A stretch of 6,384 nucleotides of DNA from an uncultured Eubacteriales bacterium (GTDB lineage Bacteria; Bacillota; Clostridia; Peptostreptococcales; Anaerovoracaceae): the NCBI GenBank assembly GCA_900540145.1, contig UQEW01000090.1, forward strand, positions 1 through 6,384. Direction: 5' to 3'. The notes under the pieces are model-generated. The model searched no databases, was not told where the DNA came from, and saw nothing but the letters and a program-made list of their open reading frames with translations. The position numbers and the translations under genes were made by a program. Below are positions 1 to 5,180 of the stretch, in pieces. Position 1 is the stretch's first letter. Each line of letters begins with the position of its first letter.

Positions 1-50
1 GAGAGTATACAAATCAGGGCAAACACCAGTATATATATCTTCTTTCTCAT
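1..50 (-). CDS. N-terminus of a secreted or membrane-anchored protein, cut by the window edge
   Basis: Reading leftwards from the ATG at 50 gives MRKKIYILVFALICIL, still open at the window edge. This is a textbook signal-peptide start: a short basic n-region (RKK) followed by an unbroken hydrophobic core. Many Clostridial lipoproteins begin this way, but the lipobox cysteine would lie beyond position 1, so lipoprotein versus secreted protein cannot be decided. The Shine-Dalgarno is weak (AAAGTGG about 8 nt before the ATG) and I see no convincing minus-strand promoter. Only 16 codons are visible, so the protein's role is unknown. Confidence 0.4.
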   Translation of the reverse strand, partial: MRKKIYILVFALICIL

Positions 51-66
51 ATTTTACACCACTTTC

Positions 67-95
67 TTGACATAATTTCTAAACGGTGGTATATT
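67..95 (+). promoter_or_regulatory. Strong sigma-A promoter of the putative antitoxin RNA
   Basis: TTGACA at 67-72 is a perfect -35 box. It is followed by a 17-bp spacer and TATATT at 90-95, which matches five of six bases of the -10 consensus. Transcription would start near 100-102 and run toward the 3' end of the small toxin gene. No open reading frame of note follows before the terminator at 157-192, so the product is more likely an untranslated RNA. Confidence 0.65.
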
Positions 96-100
96 TTAGT

Positions 101-192
101 TAATAAACGGGCCACCGCTTTCACAGGGCGGCTTGATCCAAAACGAATGTTTTAGAAAAACCGTCAAACTGCTTTAGTTTGGCGGTTTTATT
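101..192 (+). ncRNA. Putative antisense antitoxin RNA, convergent with the toxin gene
   Basis: A roughly 90-nt transcript is predicted from the strong promoter at 67-95 to the hairpin terminator at 157-192. It contains no credible ORF. It converges on the minus-strand toxin gene (193-279), so its 3' part, including the whole terminator stem, is perfectly complementary to the 3' UTR of the toxin mRNA. This tail-to-tail layout is that of Bacillus RatA/TxpA and SR4/BsrG, where overlap at the 3' ends triggers RNase III cleavage of the duplex. The overlap here (about 40 nt) is shorter than in those cases. The RNA is inferred from promoter and terminator only. Confidence 0.5.
157..189. terminator. 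Bidirectional hairpin terminator between toxin and antitoxin RNA
   Basis: Arms 157-170 and 176-189 form a 14-bp stem around a 5-nt loop (GCTTT). On the plus strand the stem is complete with one U-G pair, and T-rich sequence continues to 194. On the minus strand the same position is an A-C mismatch, and the hairpin is followed by TTTTTCT. It can therefore end both the plus-strand antitoxin RNA and the minus-strand toxin mRNA, whose stop codon lies 4 nt away. Confidence 0.7.
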
Positions 193-279
193 TTACTTAT
201 CATTCTTCTTGCAAAGAGTGATAATAGCTACAACTAATAACGAGAAAGTGAACAAGTCACTTACGGTTATGTAATTCAT
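193..279 (-). CDS. Small holin-like type I toxin, 28 residues (TxpA/Hol_Tox type)
   Basis: The ORF starts at ATG 279 and ends at TAA 193-195. A near-perfect Shine-Dalgarno (GGGAGGTGAT) lies 9 nt upstream, which fixes the start. The peptide begins MNYITVSDLFTF, continues with one hydrophobic helix (about residues 9-23) and ends in a charged tail (KKNDK). This matches the pattern of small Firmicute toxins of the TxpA/BsrE and 'putative holin-like toxin' families: a short polar head, one transmembrane helix and a lysine-rich end, toxic by depolarising or disturbing the cell membrane. It is flanked by a LexA-box promoter, a long structured leader of about 100 nt, a bidirectional terminator and a convergent promoter for an antisense RNA, all usual for type I toxin-antitoxin loci. 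At this length chance similarity is possible, but the ribosome site and surroundings argue for a real gene. Confidence 0.75.
   Translation of the reverse strand: MNYITVSDLFTFSLLVVAIITLCKKNDK
197..225 (+). promoter_or_regulatory. Possible weaker second antisense promoter inside the toxin gene
   Basis: TTATCA at 197-202 (four of six), a 17-bp spacer and GATAAT at 220-225 (five of six) lie inside the toxin ORF on the opposite strand. A transcript from here would start near 232 and could end at the small hairpin at 337-360. It would then cover the toxin start codon, Shine-Dalgarno and leader. This is a weak match in AT-rich coding sequence. Confidence 0.25.
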
Positions 280-336
280 AACCTATCACCTCCCTTCCGG
301 GGAAGTGAGCAAACCGCCAAGCGACGGCCCTTTGGT

Positions 337-360
337 ATAAAGAGCCTCTCGGCTTTTTAT
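337..360. terminator. Hairpin in the toxin leader, possible plus-strand terminator
   Basis: Ten base pairs (337-346 with 351-360, one U-G) enclose the loop TCTC, and the 3' arm contains five consecutive T. On the plus strand it resembles a short intrinsic terminator and could end a leader-antisense RNA. In the toxin mRNA the same sequence forms a hairpin near the 5' end, with one A-C mismatch, which may protect or structure the leader. Confidence 0.4.
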
Positions 361-387
361 CTTATGGATTTTTCTTTTCTTTGCTCT

Positions 388-416
388 GTTGTATCGAACA
401 TTTGTTCGATGGTCAA
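388..416 (-). promoter_or_regulatory. Toxin promoter with embedded LexA operator
   Basis: On the minus strand TTGACC (416-411) is followed by exactly 17 bp and TACAAC (393-388). The spacer is filled by the LexA box, so the repressor would block RNA polymerase. The predicted start near 381 gives a leader of about 100 nt before the toxin ATG. The -10 box matches only four of six bases, but spacing and position are good. Confidence 0.6.
395..408. promoter_or_regulatory. LexA (SOS) box
   Basis: The minus strand reads CGAACAAATGTTCG, a perfect 14-bp dyad that fits the Gram-positive SOS consensus CGAAC-N4-GTTCG, including the RNRY centre. One more A/T pair on each side extends the symmetry (394-409). 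It lies between the -35 and -10 of the toxin promoter, so the toxin is expected to be switched on when RecA triggers LexA self-cleavage after DNA damage. No other gene nearby is positioned to use it. Confidence 0.8.
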
Positions 417-524
417 TCACATTTCAGGCTCTTCCTCAAATCCTTTTTTCAGTTTTTTCATACGTTTTATTGTTATCATTTCTCTTAATGCCAAGCCGTT
501 ATCGCTAAAGCTGAAATATGTATC
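417..524 (-). pseudogene. Unrecognised short reading frame, probably a 3' gene remnant
   Basis: An open frame of 35 codons ends at TGA 417-419, directly beside the -35 box of the toxin promoter. It reads FSFSDNGLALREMITIKRM and then KKLKKGFEEEPEM, a basic stretch followed by an acidic end that looks like a natural protein C-terminus. An upstream in-frame TAA at 525-527 closes it. The only ATG starts (479, 461) lack a Shine-Dalgarno. I do not recognise the family. Either it is the tail of a decayed gene or chance coding. Confidence 0.25.
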
Positions 525-555
525 TTATCTTAAAATAATGTAATGCGAAGCGTGA

Positions 556-749
556 TGCTCCACAGATAATCAGCAGACGGAATGGGTGCGGATCAGAGTG
601 TGGAATCCACACAAAGGAAGCCATAGTCGGACGAGTACAATCCCGATTGTCCTACCGAGCTGCTGGCGTACGTGGAAGAGGTCGCAGAGTATGAGTTTAA
701 CTACACGGCAATTCAAAAGTGGCTACCCTGGGTGGAAGTCAATGTTTGA
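556..749 (+). pseudogene. C-terminal remnant of an unrecognised protein, with one frameshift
   Basis: Two plus-strand frames join into a protein-like sequence. Frame one (from 556) reads DNQQTEWVRIRVWNPHKGSH and frame two (627-746) continues DEYNPDCPTELLAYVEEVAE, then YEFNYTAIQKWLPWVEVNV and a TGA at 747-749. The frame change lies near 625-632. The amphipathic, acidic and aromatic composition and the higher GC content suggest a once-translated C-terminus; the frame is closed upstream by TGA 553-555 and no start is present. It converges on the helicase gene, whose stop codon is 13 nt away. Family not recognised. Confidence 0.35.
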
Positions 750-762
750 AAGCAGGCAGTGC

Positions 763-3498
763 TTACTCCAAAGCCTGAAGAATCCGCTCCCGTTCTCTGC
801 TGCCATTGGTAGCAAGCCGCAAAAAAGGAATTTCATATTTTTTCAGAATGGAGTCTTTGAGCGCATCGCGCCGAAGCTGCTCCGGTCTGTTTTCATGGAA
901 AGCAAAGCCATCCACTTCTACCACCAATTTGCAAGACTTATCCTGCTTATAATATACAACAAAATCCAAAGAAGCGCGGTTGTTGATGTAAGCCAATTCT
1001 TCGTCACTGAGATTTTCCACGGTATTTAAGAGGTTACGTAGCAGCATCCCCTGCACGTAACTAAAACGATTATACTGCGGCTGTGTGAGGATTTCCTCCA
1101 ACAGCACACGGAGCGCCTCTTCTGATTGATACCGTGCCGCCGGGTCCATCTTGGCTTTCATAGGGAGCAGTTTTTTGGAATACTGCCTATAAAACAAGTC
1201 GAAAACCGATACCACCTGACTTTCGATGACATTTTCATCGAGCGTACTGTACTGCATATAACGAATCAGATCACCGATGTTCTTTCCCTTTTTATAAAAC
1301 AAATCATTGTCCGTAACCAAAACGAATTGCTTGATAGCACGTGATACGGCTACGTTTACCATATGGGGATCGTCTACGAATTCCAGCCCTCGCTGGCCCT
1401 GCCATGAACCATCCAATACGGTGGACAATATCATCAAGTCTTTTTCTCGTCCCTGATACTTGTGGACCGTATCACTTTCAATCCCGTCCGGCATCAGGCT
1501 GCTGGCAACATTCGCCTGCTTACGATACGGCGTTACAAAGCCGATTTGGCTATTCTCGGTTGCGAGATCAGGATTTTGCAAAATCTCTTCAACCGTTACA
1601 TCCAGTTCCCGCTGATTATAGGTTCCTTGTTTTTCTCCATGTGTAACTTTGCGCATATGGTTTCCCTCCACCGTTTTATACAGTACAAGCGGGGTATGTG
1701 ACAAATCCGGGTTGGTATAAGGAATCAGCTTGCCGTCATAGTATTTTTGATTGCAGAATTCGATAATTTGAGGGTGACAGCGGTAATGTTCCCGGAGAAC
1801 CACGCGGGGCAGATGATCGCCATATAACTCGATGATAGAGGACAGGATGCTGTGGTTAAAATAGTCGTATACAGGTTCCGGCGGAATATTTTTCAACCGA
1901 GGTTGAATTTTTTGATCAGTTATCTGAGGGAGCTGTTTTGTGTCGCCCACCACAATGACATTGCGGCAGCAGGAAAAGGCCAGTACGCCGGTAATCAAGT
2001 CCACCTGTGACGCTTCATCGATAATGACATAATCAAGCAAGTAGTTCTGTGGAATGGAACGGCGTAAAGCATGCGTCGTGCTGAGAATAATGGGATAGGC
2101 ATCAATAAACTGCTGGAATCTTACCTTAAAGTTCTTTTTTGTAAAGCCACCATCAGTTTGTTCGCCATGGCTTTGATAAAGACACTTGCGAAACAGTTTT
2201 TCGGAAACCTGTTGATGCTGTTCCAGCAGCGCATCAAACGATGCACCGTTCAACTGACCTTCCAAAGATGCAACATCATTCTCCAGTTTTTGAATTTGCT
2301 TTTGGTAAAATGCTCGTTCAAGCAACAGCAATACAGAAGCCTTCTGCTGCTGTAGCTTTCGGAAAGCACCTCTGTATTTTATGAACATTCTCAGCTTATA
2401 CATCAGCTTTTCCGTGTACCCGCGTTCTTTCGCCAGAGAGGTTTCCGCAAGGAAGGAAATAATCCGGTCCGAATTTGCCCTTAGCAGGGGAAGCTTTTTA
2501 ATTTCAACCACATCCTGACAGCTGTAATACTCGTTGAAATACTTCTGCTCCAATTGCCATGCCTGCAACTCCTGTTTCAGCTTCGCCCTTTTTCTATCGA
2601 TCTTCAACAGGGTATTTAGCCGCACATTCAGGCTCTCAATCATTTGGACAAGTTCTTCCTTCTCTTCTGGGCAGTTCCAATCATCCACCTGGACTACCGG
2701 CGGATCGACGAAGAAAGCATCTTGATTCTTCTGTTTCCCAAGCAACGCCGTGAGAAAACCATACCCCCTCTTCGTCATTTTCTCAATAACATTCTTGACC
2801 GCCTCGTTGTTATTGGAAACCACTGCTACACTTTTCCCATGAATAGCCACAAGGTTCGCTAGGATATTTAAAATCGTTTGTGTTTTTCCTGTACCTGGCG
2901 GTCCCTCGATCACAGACATGGAATGGGTAAGAGCATTTTCAAGCGCAGCCTTCTGGCTGAGATTAAAACGGAACGGAAAAATAATGCTGTCCATGGACGG
3001 CATTCTATTTTCAACGGGCTGACGATGCAAATACCGTCCTAACACGCTTTCCGGATGAACGAATGTTAGCTGATCCATCTCCTGCTTTAAAAATGCTTCT
3101 TCCGCCGGATCGTTTGCTGTGTACCTTGCAATCTCACGCAGATATGCCAAGATTCGCTGAACATTTTTATCAGAGGCGCCGTTTTCCACAAGCGATAGCT
3201 CTTCAGGCTTTACTGTTTGCACAGTGCCGTTTTTTTGAATAATTCGTATGCGGTTTTTAAAATCGAGTATGAGCCGAGGTTCATAAACGGGCATCCCATT
3301 TACATAAACCACCCTTCCATTCAGGTCTATGCTTTTGGGATTTTCCAGAACCAGCACGTTCGCCGAGTTATAAGAATAGGACCGTCCGCCAGTATATGTT
3401 ACTTGTGTTTTTCGGCTGGCGGTATCAACGGAAACAGCGTCAACCGTTTCCGTTTTATCCTCGTCCTTAACAAGAATTATTGTTTTTTCTATGTCCAT
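763..3498 (-). CDS. SF1 helicase (DNA2/NAM7 type) fused to a PD-(D/E)XK/Vsr-like nuclease domain, 911 residues
   Basis: An ATP-driven nucleic-acid helicase of superfamily 1. Visible motifs, in order: Q-motif region NLSQKAALENAL (179-190), Walker A GPPGTGKT (199-206), a charged, coiled-coil-prone insertion (about 275-440), Walker B VIIDEASQVD (491-500), motif III VVGDTKQLPQ (516-525), motif IV region REHYRCHPQI (569-578), motif V region DTVHKYQGREKDL (676-688) and motif VI NVAVSRAIKQF (715-725). The C-terminus (about 785-911) has LDFVVYY with Asp845, then VVEVDGFAFH with Glu861 and Asp863, and a final IPFLRLATN strand, as in DUF2726/Vsr-type PD-(D/E)XK nucleases. The first 110 residues look like beta-rich repeats and are not assigned. 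I prefer ATG 3498 (AAAGGG 9 nt upstream); an in-frame TTG at 3537 with AAGGG would add 13 residues. It stands alone, with no partner on its strand. COG1112-type helicases occur in defence systems such as Mokosh, but this nuclease fusion is not that architecture. Confidence 0.9.
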   Translation of the reverse strand: MDIEKTIILVKDEDKTETVDAVSVDTASRKTQVTYTGGRSYSYNSANVLVLENPKSIDLNGRVVYVNGMPVYEPRLILDFKNRIRIIQKNGTVQTVKPEELSLVENGASDKNVQRILAYLREIARYTANDPAEEAFLKQEMDQLTFVHPESVLGRYLHRQPVENRMPSMDSIIFPFRFNLSQKAALENALTHSMSVIEGPPGTGKTQTILNILANLVAIHGKSVAVVSNNNEAVKNVIEKMTKRGYGFLTALLGKQKNQDAFFVDPPVVQVDDWNCPEEKEELVQMIESLNVRLNTLLKIDRKRAKLKQELQAWQLEQKYFNEYYSCQDVVEIKKLPLLRANSDRIISFLAETSLAKERGYTEKLMYKLRMFIKYRGAFRKLQQQKASVLLLLERAFYQKQIQKLENDVASLEGQLNGASFDALLEQHQQVSEKLFRKCLYQSHGEQTDGGFTKKNFKVRFQQFIDAYPIILSTTHALRRSIPQNYLLDYVIIDEASQVDLITGVLAFSCCRNVIVVGDTKQLPQITDQKIQPRLKNIPPEPVYDYFNHSILSSIIELYGDHLPRVVLREHYRCHPQIIEFCNQKYYDGKLIPYTNPDLSHTPLVLYKTVEGNHMRKVTHGEKQGTYNQRELDVTVEEILQNPDLATENSQIGFVTPYRKQANVASSLMPDGIESDTVHKYQGREKDLMILSTVLDGSWQGQRGLEFVDDPHMVNVAVSRAIKQFVLVTDNDLFYKKGKNIGDLIRYMQYSTLDENVIESQVVSVFDLFYRQYSKKLLPMKAKMDPAARYQSEEALRVLLEEILTQPQYNRFSYVQGMLLRNLLNTVENLSDEELAYINNRASLDFVVYYKQDKSCKLVVEVDGFAFHENRPEQLRRDALKDSILKKYEIPFLRLATNGSRERERILQALE

Positions 3499-3563
3499 AT
3501 TGTCATGCCCTTTACGAGTCTTATACTTTTTGTGCAAACATTTCCCTTAAGCCTATGCTTTAA

Positions 3564-3592
3564 ATCTTATCATCACTTCCAATATTTTTCAA
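3564..3592 (-). promoter_or_regulatory. Predicted promoter of the helicase-nuclease gene
   Basis: On the minus strand TTGAAA (3592-3587) is separated by 17 bp from TAAGAT (3569-3564). The start would lie near 3557, about 58 nt before the preferred ATG. The -35 matches five of six bases and the -10 four of six. The promoter overlaps the decayed beginning of the opposing transposase remnant. Confidence 0.45.
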
Positions 3593-4024
3593 TTGTATTT
3601 ATTGCTACCACTTACCTTTTATCCAAAATATCAAAGAAAAGAAATATATGGAAAAATTAAAGTAGATACAGGGAAAATGTTAAGAAACTATGTGAACAAA
3701 AGGGAATAGAAATAATCGAAACAGAATTGTGTCTCGACCATATCCATATGCTGGTAAGCATACCTCCGAAATATAGTGTATCACAGGTTGTAGGGTATCT
3801 CAAAGGGAAGAGCGCATTGATAATCTTCGACAAATATGCGAATCTGAAATATAGATATGGAAACAGGCATTTCTGGTGTCGATGTTATTATGTTGATACA
3901 GTAGGGCGTAACAAAAAAAGCGATAGAGGAGTATATAAAGAATCAGCTTCAAGAGGATATAGCAAATGATCAAATAAGTATAAAAGAGTACATAGACCCG
4001 TTCACGGGCAGCAAAAACAATTAG
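3565..4024 (+). pseudogene. tnpA: IS200/IS605-family transposase TnpA, decayed
   Basis: Pieces of the small HUH transposase of IS200/IS605 elements can be read across three frames. About 3571-3600 gives the degraded start (QYFSIVF, corresponding to KYHIVF); 3623-3685 gives PKYQRKEIYGKIKVDTGKML; 3688-3918 gives LCEQKGIEIIETELCLDHIHML and onward; 3920-4024 gives AIEEYIKNQLQED to IDPFTGSKNN and TAG. The catalytic HUH pair is kept in DHIHML, and the Tyr nucleophile region is EEYIKNQ. Lesions: scrambled sequence around 3601-3622, a lost base near 3686, and an extra A in the seven-A run at 3913-3919. The family normally uses this Tyr and HUH pair to cut and rejoin single-stranded DNA. No full-length product is possible. 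Its beginning abuts the helicase gene on the other strand. Confidence 0.9.
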
Positions 4025-4160
4025 ACAAAAAGAAAGCGCCTTAAGGCGCAGTCGAAGAGGCCCATACGGTTGGGGGAAACTTCAATGCGTCTTGAGATGT
4101 CACAAGCAAAGGATCCTTTTAGGGTCACCACATACCACAAGTTTAACTGGTGGTTGTGAT
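4025..4160 (+). mobile_element. Right-end region of the IS200/IS605 remnant
   Basis: Downstream of tnpA lies a perfect 14-bp palindrome GCGCCTTAAGGCGC (4036-4049), followed by about 80 bases without an ORF, then an imperfect hairpin at 4134-4154 (ACCAC paired with GTGGT around AGTTTAACT). Subterminal hairpins of this sort are the ends recognised by TnpA in IS200/IS605 elements. The exact right boundary cannot be fixed without an empty-site comparison. I see no gene on either strand between 4025 and 4303. Confidence 0.5.
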
Positions 4161-4188
4161 TGGACACTGATGCATACCAATCAAAAAT

Positions 4189-4219
4189 AATTTCTACTCA
4201 CGCCTCTTGCGAGGACGAC
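4189..4219 (-). repeat. Solitary sequence resembling a type I-C CRISPR repeat
   Basis: On the minus strand the 31 bases start GTCG, contain CCTC-GCAA-GAGG (4-bp stem with tetraloop), and end GCGTGAGTAGAAATT. Type I-C repeats are about 32 bases, start GTCGC, carry such a central stem and end in a G...GAAAT tail. An extra base (the minus-strand T in GTCGTCC) breaks the outer stem. No second copy is visible in the window, so this is not an array; it could be a relic or a coincidental hairpin. Confidence 0.25.
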
Positions 4220-4303
4220 TTGGCGCTGGGATTATCATTTCCCGTAGCCTCCATTTTTACTGTCAAATCAACAAACAATCAGAAAATAATCATAACACCA
4301 TTA

Positions 4304-4693
4304 TTATAACATCCACTTGTCCGCTTGGTTTTTCAAGGCCATAAACATATTGTAAAACTTGTCTTTAGCTTGCTTTACAATATAATTTGCAATTTCTCTG
4401 TTATACGCATGCGACACATTGGTCCTGGCTTCCAGAGCTTCCAGCCAAAGGTTTTCATCGTCTATCATACCTGCCTTGAAAGCTGTTTTCAGAATAGTCT
4501 TTGGAGAACCGGTAGCTGACGCCTCATATCCATGAGAAGCCAAAATTTCTTTCATCATTTTCCACGATTGTTCAAAACATATTTCATACAGTCCGACCAA
4601 GCCGGTTAAAATAACCGTATCATAAGGTTCATCGTAATTATATATCTCTTTTAGGTTTTCAAAAGCAGCACAAAAATTATCATACTTTTTCAT
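4304..4693 (-). CDS. HI0074/HepT-like HEPN protein, partner of an MNT nucleotidyltransferase
   Basis: A 129-residue, all-alpha protein of the nucleotidyltransferase substrate-binding (HI0074) family, related to HepT. The body carries TGLVGLYEICFEQSWKMMKE and, near the end, EARTNVSHAYN, giving the HEPN signature R-x4-H-x-Y (Arg90, His95, Tyr97). In HepT/MntA systems this motif forms a ribonuclease site, and MntA silences it by adding AMP to the Tyr. The start at ATG 4693 is supported by family length and by AAGG 6 nt upstream. The same frame is open back to 4891, so it could also be made as a fusion behind the MntA remnant from GTG 4846 (180 residues). It is the last gene of the minus-strand operon. 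Whether it is an active toxin here, with its partner broken, cannot be told from sequence. Confidence 0.8.
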   Translation of the reverse strand: MKKYDNFCAAFENLKEIYNYDEPYDTVILTGLVGLYEICFEQSWKMMKEILASHGYEASATGSPKTILKTAFKAGMIDDENLWLEALEARTNVSHAYNREIANYIVKQAKDKFYNMFMALKNQADKWML

Positions 4694-4910
4694 ATAATAC
4701 CTTATCCGCCTTCCTGATTGATCAGTTTCTTCTTCTATATCCACTGCAAACTTTGCGGTGTTTCCTCCCGAAACGGCAAGATCTATATCGCTGGTCTTAT
4801 TATGATCTCCTCTTGTTCTTGAGCCAAACAAGATCACCTTTTCCACTCCGTGTTTTCTGCTATTTTTTGTATCTGTACAAGAAGCCCTTTTTTATACCAT
4901 TGTCCTCCAT
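4694..4910 (-). pseudogene. MntA-type nucleotidyltransferase, frameshifted at the start and deleted at the end
   Basis: The original start is ATG 4910 (MEDNGIKKG), with GGAGG 7 nt upstream and 14 nt after the end of the RelE remnant. The sense then moves to LVQIQKIAE in a second frame and KHGVEKVILFGSRTRGD in a third, so there are two indels, near 4881 and 4853. The nucleotidyltransferase motif GS-x10-DxD is intact (GSRTRGDHNKTSDIDL). After DIEEETD the third catalytic Asp region and the rest of the domain are missing, and the frame runs through QSGRRIRYY straight into the HepT-like Met. The family antitoxin modifies its HEPN partner with AMP. Here no complete enzyme can be made, although a GTG at 4846 could start a fused product. 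Confidence 0.75.
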
Positions 4911-4923
4911 GGTCTGGCCTCCA

Positions 4924-5180
4924 TTATCTTTTTCTGTGTCCGACAATCAATGCAAGGATTATCAGCTTCTCATCCTGTATCTTACAAATGATGCGATAAT
5001 CGCCTATTCTGTATATCCACTGTCCGCTCCCGTTTGACTTTAATCCTTTCCCATGCTGCTTTGGATCAGAACAGCCTTCCAGATTTTTTTGTTCCATGCT
5101 CCTAAAATGTGCTGCATGCATCTATCAAGCTTTCTAAACTCCCTGTCAAATCTGGCAGTAGTCTCAACATGGTAAATCAT
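4924..5180 (-). pseudogene. relE: RelE/YoeB-family mRNA interferase toxin with one frameshift
   Basis: Translation from ATG 5180 gives MIYHVETTARFDREFRKLDR and CMQHIL. The sense then continues one frame over from 5103 as RSMEQKNLEGCSDPKQHGKG, through SGQWIYRIGDYRIICKI and LIILALIVGHRK to TAA 4924-4926. Rejoined, it is 85 residues, the usual size of this family, whose members cut mRNA on the ribosome. The WxYRIGDYRIIC and VGHR motifs are characteristic. A single missing base near 5103 explains the break (TTAGG where TTAAGG would restore the frame). The start overlaps the antitoxin stop (ATGA), so the two were translationally coupled. The unshifted frame from 5180 ends after a few more codons. 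I favour inactivation over programmed frameshifting, since no clear slippery heptamer is present. Confidence 0.8.

Noticed and set aside
48..80. ATTTTACACCACTTTCTTGACA looks somewhat like the terminal repeats of IS256-type elements
   Set aside because: The resemblance is from memory only; no partner repeat, target duplication or transposase is visible, and the same stretch serves as the start region of a signal-peptide gene and as a -35 box.
586..1029. Plus-strand ORF of 147 codons
   Set aside because: Most of it lies opposite the 3' end of the helicase gene and shows no protein features; only its first part (before about 630) belongs to the remnant described.
3217..3660. Plus-strand ORF of 147 codons overlapping the helicase start
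   Set aside because: It is a shadow of the helicase gene that then runs into the decayed tnpA region in an alternative frame.
3913..3919. Seven-A run in tnpA as a programmed frameshift site
   Set aside because: The IS200/IS605 TnpA family does not depend on frameshifting, and the gene has other lesions, so a mutation is simpler.
4263..4303. AT-rich inverted repeat after the HepT-like gene as a terminator
   Set aside because: The stem is six A-T pairs with a large loop and no proper T run; too weak to call.
4846..4910. Conserved full-length MntA start read from GTG 4846
   Set aside because: The better Shine-Dalgarno and family-like N-terminus are at ATG 4910; the GTG is only the first usable start after two frameshifts.
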